Below are positions 32,260 through 44,166 of a stretch of DNA of 64,000 nucleotides, piece by piece. This DNA comes from Fistulifera solaris (taxonomy: Eukaryota; Bacillariophyta; Bacillariophyceae; Naviculales; Stauroneidaceae). A program made the translations under genes and the position numbers. The notes below the pieces were generated by a model, which saw nothing but the letters and a program-made list of their open reading frames with translations, was not told the DNA's origin and made no database searches. The stretch's first letter is position 1; each line of letters opens with the position of its first letter. The stretch covers positions 302,389-366,388 of the forward strand of contig AP026179.1 in the NCBI GenBank assembly GCA_030295235.1, read 5' to 3'.

Positions 32260-33279
32260 ATGACAAATCGACAAACGGCGTTGCCTCTATTTGACGAGCC
32301 GACCTTGTCGGATATTTACATGAGCGACATGGAAGACGACGACGACGATGACTTGAGTGACGATTCGATGGCGAGCTCTGCCGTGTTTCCTGTACAACGG
32401 ATGTCGCAACAGAATGATGTGTTGATTGCGGAACTGCCAGCGAAAAGTCTATCCATGATAAAAACCGTGCCAAGTCCGATGAAAACAACGAATCGCCACC
32501 ATCGCTCGCGAAGATCACGTCACTCGTACCGACGACAACAACCGAGTCCTGGAGAAGATCCACCGGGATACGATGCTACCTTGGATTTGACGCGCTTTAT
32601 TTATACGTTACCGGACGTGCATGAAGAAGAACCTTCCAAGGCTTCGACGATGCCCAAGGACCCAACGTTGATTGACCCGTATGTGCAGCAACGGCGCTTA
32701 CATTTGTGCGTCATTTTCCTTAGCTGCATGTTCTTGTTGCTGGGGATTACGGTCGCCGTTATCGGTTCGACCATCTATCAAGAAGAGGAAGTCCCAACGG
32801 CTACCGCTGCCAGTGTCGCTCTCGAACAGGAAGATGGTGGTAGTTTACCCGCCGTGCCCATTGATCTCCCGGATAATCTTTTTAGAGTTCGTCCTCCGTC
32901 ACTGTCGCCGTCTCGTGGGGATACTACATTTCCTTCGGCATTGAAAGATACTATTGCACCAACCGCCATGCCTACGTTGCGTGAAGTAACACGACCTGTG
33001 GCCCCTCCGAGTAGGCGACCGACCTTACGACCGACACGAACACCCGCCATGCAATCCACACAATCGCCTTCGTCGCCGCCGCCGATCTTGGAACTTTTGG
33101 AAGTGCAAGTGTCGCCCCCGTCGCGAGCACCCACACGCGCCCCCGTGACGGCCCGTCCGACACCAGTTCGATCGTTCGCTCCCACCCCCAAACGCGTTGA
33201 GTGGACGTCAGCGCCCGTGGAAGAGACGTTCGAGCCCACGGTACCTGGAAAGAAACCAAAAGGAGAAAAACGGCAATAA
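32260..33279 (+). CDS. Single-pass membrane protein with Pro/Thr-rich ectodomain, copy 2
   Basis: An intact 339-residue frame with the same plan as the gene at 22592: acidic N-terminus, basic linker, DLTRFIYTLPDVHEEE, one membrane helix (about 146-172), and a Pro/Thr/Arg-rich tail ending KPKGEKRQ. The central 400 bases (about 32,580-32,985) differ from copy 1 at only about two positions and the 3' flank is identical for 92 bases. The first 320 bases and the Pro-rich tail carry many substitutions and in-frame indels. That patchwork suggests gene conversion. Function unknown. Confidence 0.75.
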   Translation: MTNRQTALPLFDEPTLSDIYMSDMEDDDDDDLSDDSMASSAVFPVQRMSQQNDVLIAELPAKSLSMIKTVPSPMKTTNRHHRSRRSRHSYRRQQPSPGEDPPGYDATLDLTRFIYTLPDVHEEEPSKASTMPKDPTLIDPYVQQRRLHLCVIFLSCMFLLLGITVAVIGSTIYQEEEVPTATAASVALEQEDGGSLPAVPIDLPDNLFRVRPPSLSPSRGDTTFPSALKDTIAPTAMPTLREVTRPVAPPSRRPTLRPTRTPAMQSTQSPSSPPPILELLEVQVSPPSRAPTRAPVTARPTPVRSFAPTPKRVEWTSAPVEETFEPTVPGKKPKGEKRQ

Positions 33280-33423
33280 GGTTTAGTAGGATATGCTTTC
33301 TTTGTTTCTAGACTCATCATTGCGGAAAAGGATCGCCCATTTGAAGTCGAACGTCACAACCGCTTTATCACAGTTGTTACAGATCATCAGAAAACATTTT
33401 TTTTAAATCCGTATTGGGTCGTA

Positions 33424-34975
33424 TTGCCCGTTCATTGTTTCAAATGCGTATTCTTTTCCGTATGGCTCGCTTTTTATTTTTAACGACGGTGCGAATATTG
33501 AAATCTGTATAATAACTCCAGGAGTACACTTCTCTCGAAACACCTGCCCAAACTTTGCTAGTAAACATGAGTTTCCCATCAGAGTCGAAACGTTTTAAAG
33601 ACAAATATTGTGTGTACAATTGAGATGCTTTGAAACATCGCGTTGTTACATAAAACAACAAGAGTCCATTGTCCTTGGGTCCTGGTTGAATCACAATACT
33701 TTCAATGATGCCCGGCGCCGATTGATCGACCTCATGAGTTCCCATATCAAAGTCTGAGAGCATGCCCGGAACAGTTGCTCCCGTCACCTTAGCTACCGTT
33801 GAAAAGTCAAAAGTAGGGAAAATGGATGCTTGCAAATTCCAGCGAGTTGCTGTAAACGGCTGTGGTGGTGTAATCTCTTTGCAAAGATCTCCGGCAACCA
33901 TAATAGAAGCTGATGCCATCTGACATGCTTTTTTCGGCCTTATTGAGGGCCCTCGCAAGCAGCCGCAATCAGAATTCCTTCTCCCGTAGGTCCAGCTGCC
34001 AGTAAGTCTATAGCCGCACCGATTGCTATGCATGTTGTAGTTTTGAAAGTATCTATCTGAAGTGCGGTGCAAGTGAGGTCCAAAGTTTCAACGGCAAGTT
34101 CGCAAACTTCCTCCACAGCTGTTGTATCGTCTTCCCGTCTGGACATTGATCCAGAAATAATATTTGCCATTGTACGGCGTACTCCATACGCAACCGTCTT
34201 TTGTGTAAGATTGTGAGTCTTCTGAGAGTTCGTAACAAAGACGAAGATTTGCGTCGGTGTACGGTTCACCACACTTGATGATTTGAAGCACGACACGTCG
34301 ATAACCAGATGAAGTATCAGCGCTTCTAACAACACTGTCTTCCAACACCTCAATTCGAGTGTATCCCCTTCGTTGGCATCGCTCGGACTTTGAGAAACAA
34401 ATCCATCAGGTTGCAAATTCACCGTCAAGTCAGCGGTACGCGAAGTGATGTTCGACGACGAAACTCGATTCGGTCTTCCGTGTTCAACGATGTTGCGTAT
34501 CGCGTACCGTTGATCTCCACTGCAATATCAGCCTCATCTAGAGAAGTCCAGTTAATATCGAGGATGAAATCTTCCGCGGTGTTTGAAACCCTGCCAATGC
34601 GTCTGTTCTCATCAACATGCAAAGTCACTAAGTCGTAATCGCCGCCGACAAAGAAATCGGTGATAGTGCTTGCGGTGCCGTTGATGTTCTTTGCTCCGTG
34701 AATCTCAATCTTTTCTCCCCATATATTGTCGAAAGGATCTTGCTCCCTGGCCCTGAATCAAAAGTAAAGTCGTTGACATCGATCTTCTCTTCCTTGTCGC
34801 GACGGTTCTTGAAGAAATAGCTTCGATCTAGCAAGATGGAGTTCTCCGCTGCCTTCGTTGAGTAAGCCGAAAACGGCACGGCCCCTTTCGACACAAGCAG
34901 TAATGCAGTAGTTACGACCCCAAACAGAAGCGCAAAGCGACGTGCATTGTAGAGCTGGTGTGATGTGTTTGTCAT
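33424..34975 (-). pseudogene. Secreted/anchored orphan family, copy 3 (several frameshifts)
   Basis: The start and anchor are kept (RRFALLFGVVTTALLLVSKG). Shifts occur after SKILSTIYGEK (about 34,720), near 34,620, near 34,470, near 34,350 and at 33,950. At 33,950 two bases are missing relative to copy 2 (CCCTCGCAAG against CCCTCTTGCAGG). The last residues are also out of frame (near 33,480). From 34,180 to 34,430 it is nearly identical to copy 1, so recent exchange between copies is likely. Confidence 0.75.
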
Positions 34976-35861
34976 CGTGAATCTCTAGTCTTGGGAACGG
35001 CGTTTGGAAATGAAACAGAGCAGATAAACTCACAATGCACGCCTTTTCATGTATTTGCGATGAAATGAAATTTTTGCTCAATTGTCACAAAATCTGTGAT
35101 TGCAACAGATGTACAACGTACAGGCCGTAATGAACGTCTATTTTGCCGATCATTCAAAACCATCAAATTGTGAACAACATCCGATGAAGTTGAGCGGATA
35201 GCGTTCACATATCTATTCAACTCCAACTGTTATTGCACGTTCTCATCCATTCCAGTCCTTTCCAGGATAATCTAAGATCCTTGGCTGTTCAAATAGATGA
35301 GAACCACTACAATAGATAAACGTTAAGCCGCGCATGACTCAACCTATCATCCCGAACCCTAACAAATCAGAATTCATTTACTCTAGTGCATCATCAATCA
35401 TCAATCATCATTCATCATGCTGTTCGAGTTCGAGGTGTGAGCTGGAACGAGCTACTGTAAGGTTTACATGGAATTACAGTCAAGAGTCAAGCCAGACAGT
35501 ACTGCATGAACGCCTTTTGTTGCTTGTTGCTTACCTACAGGGAGACACGGGAACGCACCTCTGCTTGGTACATTTTTCTACGGGGGCCTACGTGAGTGTA
35601 CACTTGGTAGTATATGGTATGTCATGTTTGACCTTCATCTTCATATCATCATCGTCGTCGTAGTATCAGGTACCGGTATCCCAAACCACAAGATTCATTG
35701 AGAGGTCCAATATTGTTGCCATTAGATGAACTCCCAACTCCCAAGAGTTCACATGCGTGCGCCTAAATGCCGTGCAACACTGATGTGAACGGCGACTGGC
35801 CCGTTTAAGAAAATAAAGTGATGATGAATCGTAACTCTACTTGTGATCAATTAATGACTGA
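34976..35861. other. Intergenic within duplication unit 3
   Basis: Upstream of copy 3. Contains the second 72-bp repeat and a short stretch (about 35,765-35,800) resembling the ASPM exon sequence GTGCAACACTGATGTGAA, perhaps another tiny fragment. No gene seen. Confidence 0.4.
35534..35605 (+). repeat. 72-bp dispersed repeat, copy 2
   Basis: Identical to 28817-28888 and placed similarly, upstream of a secreted-family copy. The flanks diverge immediately on the right side. Confidence 0.85.
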
Positions 35862-37090
35862 TTACTGAGCGAATGCGTCCAAGAGAAGGACCCCCAACAC
35901 AACTCCAGCTACATGAGAATATAGATCAACGGAATTGAAGAAGGGGCCCGATCCAGACGATGCAGATGTTGTCGGTTCAGGGTTATTGTCAGACGAGTTG
36001 CTTCTCGCACCCGAGGGCGAACCCGTCGTTTCGACTGGAGCTGATTCATCCGTAGCAGTAGGTGGTGATGGTGTCACAGGATTAGCGACAGGTGCTGGTA
36101 CCGGTGCCGGTTCCGGTTCTCCCTCGACGATGCCTGCGACTGCAACGTAAATTCAAACAATTGACCGTCCGAATTGGCGGGCTCGGAAACTAAAATGTAG
36201 TACTCGATACCAGTCTCGGCGGTCCACTCGATTGTGGATCCCCATGTACTACCGGAAGTGACACAAGCGTCTCCATCGCCACTACGAGATTGGATCCCCA
36301 ACACTTCTCGGGTATTGCCGGTGGTGGCTCGCAGAGCCAGCGATTCTTGAGCATAAGTGGTAGTGTACTTGAACCAAACTCCGTTTTCACCAAACAAACC
36401 GCAGACGTCTTGAGAAAAATCCGAAAGTGCACCTACTGTGGTGAAATCCCCCCGAAAAGGAAGATCATCTTGTGTCAACGCAACAGCAGTCTCCATGCTG
36501 TCGTTTACGGGAGGCTCTAACTCTTCGACGAAAAGCGTATAGGGGTCACTCCCATCGGCGTCACTAAAGACGTAGAGGAGATACTCGACTCCAACTTCTG
36601 CTTGGAAGACCAAATCGTTAGAAGTGGCCAAGGAAGACGAATCTTCACATTTCAGAGAATCACAAGAGCCCGTAACAGCTACCGTTGCCACCGCAAAAAT
36701 AAATTCTTCCATCACTTCCACAGACACGCGGACCATGGTTGGTTTCGAAGCAATGTAACGGAACCAAAAGCCAGCTGGAAAGGCCGAAGATCCCGAGGCT
36801 AGAGCGTCATCGCAGATAGAGAGAGGAAGATAGTAGGAATTATCCACAGGTTCTACCGATGACGGAGTGAATGTAAAAGGCGCCGTAATGCTTTGTGGAG
36901 CACTGCAAGACGTTTGAGCCTGCACCAGAGCTGTCTGGAGCGTCGTCGTGAGCAACGCTAATAGTAACGACACCATCATGAAGCAGTAGTCATGGCGACG
37001 AAAGAAAGGCGAGCGATTATGAATCATTTCAACGCGTTGTACAGATGGTAAGAGGAAAATACAAATGCAAAAAGTTCTTGGTTGGCACAT
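35862..37090 (-). CDS. Secreted, probably GPI-anchored protein (one suspected frameshift)
   Basis: About 370-409 residues. The best start is the ATG at 36979, which gives a signal peptide (MMVSLLLALLTTTLQTALVQAQ); the ATG at 37090 would add 37 residues before it. Two similar beta-rich domains follow, with motifs such as GFWFRYIASKPTMVRVSV...VEYLLYVF and GVWFKYTTTYAQ...IEYYILVSEP, like bacterial-type prepeptidase C-terminal or jellyroll modules. A Pro/Glu/Thr/Ser-rich linker and a hydrophobic C-terminal end (VAGVVLGVLLLDAFAQ) follow, typical of GPI signals. The linker and end are in another frame, needing one extra base near 36,140. Both halves look natural, so I read one gene. Role unknown, likely cell surface. 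Confidence 0.6.
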
Positions 37091-38038
37091 TTTGATTTGG
37101 TTGCGATGGATTATTATTTGCGAATTGAAGTGCGAGGATGACGTTCGGGGGCAATGCTCTCTTCTGTACAGGTATAATAATGATTTATTTAGTTATGTTA
37201 AGGTTATTTTGAACTGTACTGTTGACTAACTCTAGTGACTGAAATGTCATACTGTCATACGTGGGAGGGGGGAGGGGCAATACTGAAACTACAGTAACAA
37301 TCCAATTTTGAGTTTTGACCAGGAACGTGGGGAAAAAGTGTACATTTACGTAGGCCCGCGTAGAAAATGTACCAAACACAGTTGCGTTCCCGTATCAACG
37401 TGACTGAGGTTACGAAGGATGTCGCAGAGGAGCTAACGAGACGTCTCAATTCTCCGTCCGCCATATAATACTATCAAACGAAACGAGCAACAAATCCTCC
37501 TCTTTGGCGAATGGTTTAGTGAGCGAGCAAAGAGAGGGATTAGTGAGAAGCGAAGTTTGAACGTTGTTGCTTGCGTCGAGCCTGACAATAGCTTGTCAAG
37601 TACGATAATCACGGCAATATGATGAACGGATTCCATTCTTACCAGAAGCATGAGGAAAGAGTCCCGTATCGTTTGGCAAAGGCTAAAACAACCTAAAGAT
37701 ATGACCAGACTCTCATTATTAAGATGCATAAGAATCTTCGACGTGCGGCGGTTTTGGGCAGCGAAACGATATCGCGCCTACATCTACGGCTTATTTTCAT
37801 CCCAGAACCTTACACACGAGCTACAATTGGTTTCGTCTTAGTCGATGCCGAAACGGGATGCTTCACACTTAAAGATAGGAACACTACGTTATCTCGCTCA
37901 TACAACTATGATGAATAATAGTCACACAATGTGGTGCGGCATATTATGTAATGCAGTCAACGACTAAGCTTTCAATAAAGAACGTCGCAGTCGCCATGTT
38001 AAATCACCGTCGTTGAGATCATCATACAGAAACAGAGC
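37091..38038. other. Intergenic region
   Basis: Contains the inverted, diverged third copy of the 72-bp repeat. Short frames at 37,650-37,918 have no recognised domain. The 3' flank of the ASPM-like gene occupies the right end. Confidence 0.4.
37336..37395 (-). repeat. Diverged inverted copy of the 72-bp repeat
   Basis: The reverse complement aligns with 28817-28888 over about 60 bases with several mismatches (shared TTGGTACATTTT, GGGCCTACGT and TGTACACTTTTTCCC). Confidence 0.7.
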
Positions 38039-41000
38039 CTAATCAACAATCCGTTTCAAGATCTTGTGCAACAGACGCTGAGCAACAGCGTAAGTAGCTT
38101 CTTGGTTTCTTGCCAGAACTAGGCGGTATTTCGGATCCTGCTTACTGAATCTATTGCGATTGGAGTTTTCAACAAGTATGTGAGACCGGCGAGAAGAGAC
38201 GACGTCGTAAACAGCTTGCAGACGCTTCTTGTTTTCTTTCGACTTGCAATAGCCCTGTGTAAAACGTGAGAGATAGAGATAATGCGAGAGGAGCAGCAGT
38301 AAAACGTACCATCAGATCCACGTTTTCCTTGAGAGACTTCAACAACAATGCAACGGAAAGGCTAAAAACAATTTCCTTGTCGCGGAACATTTGAAGCAAG
38401 TCCAAGTAAATTCGAACGCCAGTGAGTGTTGCGACCGAGTTTAAATGTTCGTCGAACCGTGCAACGTTCGATAATGTCAAAAGGATCCACTCCAAGAGCT
38501 CAACATGCGGAAGACTCCGATTGCAGCTTCTCACGAGAGAAAAAAGAATATCGGGCGCTCCTGCGCGCGTGAATGCTGTGCAACAGTGATGTGAATAACG
38601 AGTGGCACGTTCAAGAAACTTAATCGAGTCAAGAATGTCCGAAAGACCCGAGCTCTTTCGCAGCCTGTTCAAGGCTCGCTTAGTCTTGTTACATAACCGA
38701 AGATCAGGATTCATTGTCGAGTTATTCTGCGCGGCTTCAATTCTCTGCAATCGGCTTGCCGCTAAAGGATCCTTTGCGCGAACAGAAAAACCACGGAATG
38801 CGGCTTGAAGTTGAACGAAACCGGCTGTCATTTTTCGGAATACCTTCTGCATTCGACACTGCTTCCAGCATAAAGCTATTTTTCTGGCGGATATATGCTC
38901 CAGCATGCGCCGAAAGTGTTCTCGGTAACGGCATTGGATGATCCGGGCAGAGCGCTCTTTGCAGAAGCTTATTGCGAGATGTTCCTCTCTGCACGATTCA
39001 GCGTGCTTTCTACCCAACCAGCCACGGAACAGAGATTGGATAGTCACGGCAGAGAGCTCCATACAAATGAAATACGTAACACTGACATAGGCACGCCATG
39101 CTCCCTGAATTTGAGTAGCGGCGAAATGCTGCAATGCCAAATCTGCTCTTTGGATGTGACCACGGACAACTCTTTGCACCTGGGTGATGGCTATTTTCCG
39201 AACAAGAAACTTGGACCGGAGAAGAAACATCCTCGTTGTGGCTTGAATCTTTATAGCGCTAAATGATTGTCTCGTCAAGTGCCTTTTGACTATAGCACGT
39301 CTTGCTATTGACTGAAGACGTACTATGGCAGCCTTTCTCTGAGCACCCATCGATATTGCGATGAAGCGACGGGCAGCTGCCTGGATCTGAATGCAACTCA
39401 GGATAGCCATCATGTAATCGACATGCTTTGTATAGCATCTCCAGGTTTTCTGAAGTTTCGTGGCAGCGCGAACACGCCGCGTAGAGGCTCGAACGAGGCA
39501 GTCCCTCACAAAGCGTTGAAGAATTATGGCTGCTGATCCTTTTGCACGTGACTGAGAAAAGCGTTTTTCATTCTATACATACGAACGACCGATTGAATCC
39601 TTATAACTGAATTTCTCCGCTCAATAGCCGCCTGCCTTGCCATCCACATCCGTGCAACAGCCTGGACAATGACGATATCAACCAATTCGATGTAGTAATC
39701 GATTCGGGCCACATGCCCCCTGAATACACGTTGAATTTGGATGGCACTCACTCTCACATTCACCGTCTCTCTTCGCACAAGATAGCCACGGAATCGGCTT
39801 TGAATGTTTTGCGCGGCTCTTATCTCATTGTTTCGAGCTACGACCATCATATTCATAGCACGTTTTGCGAGCCAAACCCGGCATGCGCGTTGAATGATCA
39901 AGAGATAAGCTCTTCTTCTCACAGCCAGTTGACAAGACAACCATTTCCGTACACAGGACTGGATTCGGATTGTGCGAGATCGAATAAGTGAATACCTTTT
40001 CGTAGCTATGTATGACCGACAGATAGTTTGCGCGAAAATGATTTGCAGCCGCATAAACTGGTACTTCGTTTTTGCTGACTTTTGCCGGGTCCACGCTTGA
40101 AGAACACTAGCCGCTTTATGCAATCGCAATATTTCGTTCCTCGATCTCATTCCTCTGATGCGCGATTGTAATCTCTTGACACCCAAGTCGACTATGGGCA
40201 AAAGTTTGGTAAGATATCTGTTTCGTAAAGAATAACTTCTCCAAGTTGCTTGAAGGGAACAGGCTGCATAAACAGCATTATGAAAATGCTTACGCGCTTT
40301 CAAGCTTCGCCAATAATTTTGAATAACAGTTGCGTGTTGTCTCTTCATGTAAAAAAGCAGAACGTGCAACGTAATACCTATATGCCGTCTGTATGCGTAG
40401 GCAGGCGCGCAAGAGGATACTTACACGAGATATGGCACCGTGTCGGCGCCAAGCACTCTGGATTCGAGTGGCAGCCTGGCGTCTCGACTCTATATCCTTC
40501 TCAATAAGGATTTTTACTCGATATCGAAGATAAGCGATCTGATTTGAAGAATCAAATAAGTTCGATAAAACTGGAAATGAAATAGGATTTGTTCGGCAAA
40601 ATACATACCTGGATACAACGAGCTAAACGATTTTCTTTGTGAGCCTTGCGAGCAAGAAGATGAGTTTTGGTCTTTTTTTGCAAAAGTAATACAGCTTGAC
40701 GGCGCTTCTTATATTCCTGTCCTGCAAGGAAGCGCCTGGCTAAAGCTTGCACAGTTATAATATCGATGAATGCGAGCTGGAGATTGACCTGAGCCAGGAA
40801 CCCTTTCCAAATCCGCTGAATCTTACATGCGGATTGGACCATTTTAGTGTAACGACGAGCTCGGAAGGCTTTCCATTGCTTTAGGATAACTGATGAGGCC
40901 GCTAAGATCAGCTTTTGATGCAATCGCGAAACATTATTACGCCACCAATGCTGAATTGCGACGGCTGCATCGTCTCGAATCATTTGCTTGACCATCATAC

Positions 41001-43610
41001 GAGTCCACCACAACTGAATGATCATTGCTGCGTTAATCCTCTCCGTTACGACTCCCGTTCGTTTTGAAGCCAAGAAACGGCGTACATGTTTCTACCGAGC
41101 TGTGAGATTTACTACAACTACTATACAAATTAAAATCATGATCATTCGCTTACCTGGATAATAACCGCCTTCTGATGTGTCTGTTCACGGCTTAGTCGCA
41201 ACAGGGAAAACTTGTTCTTGTATCGGAGTACAAAGTTCTCTAGCACGGCGACTGCTTTCGCATAAGTACAGCGCTGTGAAGAATAGTACACTTCTCGATG
41301 TATCTCCCACGCACTCCAGATCAACCTTGCAGCTTCTTTTCGTCGCAGCTCCATTTTCCGCTCGCTATAAGCCCGATAGGCAAATTGAATCAAGCGGGTC
41401 GCTCGGTCTTCCGCACTGGACGAAAGTAAACGAGAGCAAAGACAAGTTAACGCAAGCAACATGGATTCTTCAGAAGGTTTAGCTGGGATGATTTGGTGCG
41501 GCATTCCACCCAAACGAACTAACACTTTGTTAGCACGCTTCGCGTTTTCCTTAGCGGAATGCTCGGAGTAGTCGATATCCTCAATACGTAGAAGCCGAGG
41601 ATGGTAATAATGTATCAATATGCAAACAGAGACTCCATCAAAGAAAGATGATGTCCAATTTTGTACAGACCGACCGAAACGACGACACACCAAATCAGCC
41701 CATATTAGCAAGCTGCCCTTGAGATCAGGTGGAACAAAGGGGAAATTCGAGAATGAACGAAGTCGCTCGAGTCGTTCAATCTCTTCGTGCACTCTTTCCA
41801 CGGGTAGCAAATCATCCAAGCAAGACTTTGCTAGAAGAGTCCACAGCAATAAGAATACTCGATCGCGATACCCATCGACAATATGATGAGCCAAAACCTT
41901 ACTGTCCGGTACAAGATGCATCAACTCTCCGAGGACACGTTGTAAATTACGTATTTTTTGCAGACGGGAGCCGGCTGGAATTTCCAATTTCTGAATCAGC
42001 TCAAATCGAGGCAAGTGCAATAGTTCTTCGGCCCAACGTGCCAAGCGTGTCCCATCTCGTAAATCAGTAGCGAGATTGACAATGCGAAAATCAAGTTCAT
42101 CGACTACCGACTGCTGATACACCACTTTCAAACCTTGTCGTTCCAGATGGCGAGCAAAATTACCCTGGCCATGGAGGACAATTCGACTCAGTGCGTTTAA
42201 AATGTCTTTCATTGCTTTGTACTTCGAATTCGCGTTGAAAAGGGGTTGGTCAAAACAATGAGCCTGCGTTGCTTCTTCCAGAAAGAAGAAAAGCACCAGT
42301 ACACGATACAATACGAGCTGCCGCATCTCCTGTTTGTAGTCCTTTTCGAAGCGACCCGAAGGGACTTTGCATTTTCCTCGTGTATACTTTTTGAGAAGTT
42401 TCCGATCGAACAGTAGACGATCCAAGATGAAATCTTTCATGGTCATCTTGTTGGGAATATCACCCAACATCGTTTCGAGACCAAGCCGAAGCCACTGCGG
42501 CTGAAAGGACTGAAGGAGCTCCATGACCTCGGCACGAACAGTGAGATCCGCGTGAATATCTTTGTCGGTGCGAATAGTGACGCGGCCAGTCGAAATTTCG
42601 GAATGGAGCGTGTCGCGCGTGGTTGACATGCTGACAAAAACGGCTCGTGCTTTCAATCGCGCCTTGGCGTATCGTTGATGCCATTGCAGCGTATCTGCTT
42701 CGTCTGGGGGACACAAAATGTAATTTAGAAATGTAGTGAAGGTTTCTTCTTGTTGACTAGCCCACGCTTCCTTGTTTTTTCTTTTCGTCGGCACTTGTGG
42801 TTGCAGTCGGAGGCATCAATTGAATCGGAGACATGATCGTTTTTGCTTTTACTTTTCCCATTCGTGCTTTTTTTCTGAGAGGAGCGACCGGGCACAAAGC
42901 TACTTTGTTTTCGAGGGATCGGTGGTTTCTTTGGTGGTCTTGTTCCCTGCGCGGCTTCGCAAAACACACTAGAGAGATCCATGCAAACCCCGGCTGACTT
43001 GGTAGTGCTGGGAGGCGTCATGACCGCTTCCATGAGCCCTTTCAACGCGGCATCAAGACTCGCATCACCTTGTGATGTAGAAATTGGTTCCGGTGGTAGA
43101 TTCTGAGGAATAGCAGACGTATCAATGACCAAAGCTGGCGCCGTCGAACTAACGATCGTCGGAGGTACATTGACTGGAGCAGGAGAGTGTCGGGGTGCTT
43201 CCGTAAATTTCTGCAAAGTTGATTTGAAAATACTTGATTTAGGTTTTGATTCTTTTATTGCGACTGGATTGCTTTCCGTAGAACCGGGTATCGCTTTGGA
43301 AGATAGTATTTTTGTTGTGTTTGTTGTCATTGTCGAGAAAACGCCCGTTGTGGGTAGCACGGAGTTGTCTACAACCGGAGAAGATAGCGAAATGAAGGAA
43401 GAGTCTCCTGACAATTGCATTTCTTGAGACAACATCGAGCGCGGTGTCAATGTCGCTCGAACAGCACGACGAAACGAAGGTGTAGCATTCTCTGTAGCCG
43501 TCCTATCTCCAAATAATTGGGATTGCTTTTTTCTTTGCTGTCGACATTTTCTCTTCCTGGTTGGTGCGGCGACCAAGCGGTTGTCGTTTAGAAGAATGTA
43601 AGGCTTCCAT
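38039..43610 (-). CDS. ASPM/abnormal-spindle-like protein, CH domain plus IQ repeats
   Basis: About 1,765 residues. The start is ATG at 43610 (MEALHSSKRQ). Introns: 41092-41153, 40539-40608, 40343-40424 and 38255-38309 (55-82 nt, all GT-AG). A disordered basic N-terminus leads into EAWASQQEETFTTFLNYIL and then an ASPM-type calponin-homology region (KGSLLIWADLVCRRFG ... FDGVSVCILIHYYHP). More than 20 IQ motifs follow (VIIQKHVRRFLASKR, AATRIQSAWRRHG, VIQNYWRSLKAR), which should bind calmodulin-like light chains. An armadillo-like C-terminus ends it. In the family these proteins focus spindle microtubule minus ends. One-base shifts are needed at 43,527-43,532 (T6), 42,775-42,780 (T6) and near 39,565; the last is intact in the truncated copy at 32 kb. 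Confidence 0.8.
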
Positions 43611-44166
43611 CATCGCGTATTTCCGTAGTCAATGGGTCAAAACGAGCAGAAAAATGCCATATCAATTGTAATGATGGCCATGGTCTTTGCGAATCAACAG
43701 AAAAATCACAATTGTTGTCGTTATCGGTCGACTGCCGGTTGCAAACAACGAGGCCGGCGACAAGAGTAGTTAAATATAGCAATTTGAATGATGTTTTCTT
43801 TTAAATGTCAAATGTCACTTCTTTTTTTACGTTTCTAGTATAGCTACACACTGTAGGCTTATATTCGATCGAAATCCGTTGGTATTGGTATGCGTTGACT
43901 GTGATTTACAATCCAACAGATTTGACTGTCCGTCGCTCCTCATGTTGACCTTTGGTGTTCGGGAGTGGATGACGTGGACCAACGAAGACACTTCTTTCGA
44001 GTTTCGAGTTCCGACGAAAACGAGAAAATGAATTTCATCGGAAGAAACAGGAGAAAAACGAAAGCAACAGTCATAAACACAAGCCGACAAAACGTTCCAT
44101 GGACAAGACGAATCTCGAACGAATCACTTTTCTCTCCCTTTCCTACCGTATAGTTCTGTCTTGATA
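43611..44166. other. Divergent promoter region
   Basis: Lies between the leftward ASPM-like gene and the rightward LRR gene. The 64-residue frame at 43588-43782 starts at TTG and overlaps the ASPM start; I do not call it. The region before 44167 is purine-rich. Confidence 0.45.

Noticed and set aside
40343-40424. Frameshift at T6 in the ASPM-like gene near 40,350
   Set aside because: An 82-nt GT-AG intron with a pyrimidine tract joins RHGAISR to RQHATVIQ in frame, so no indel is needed.
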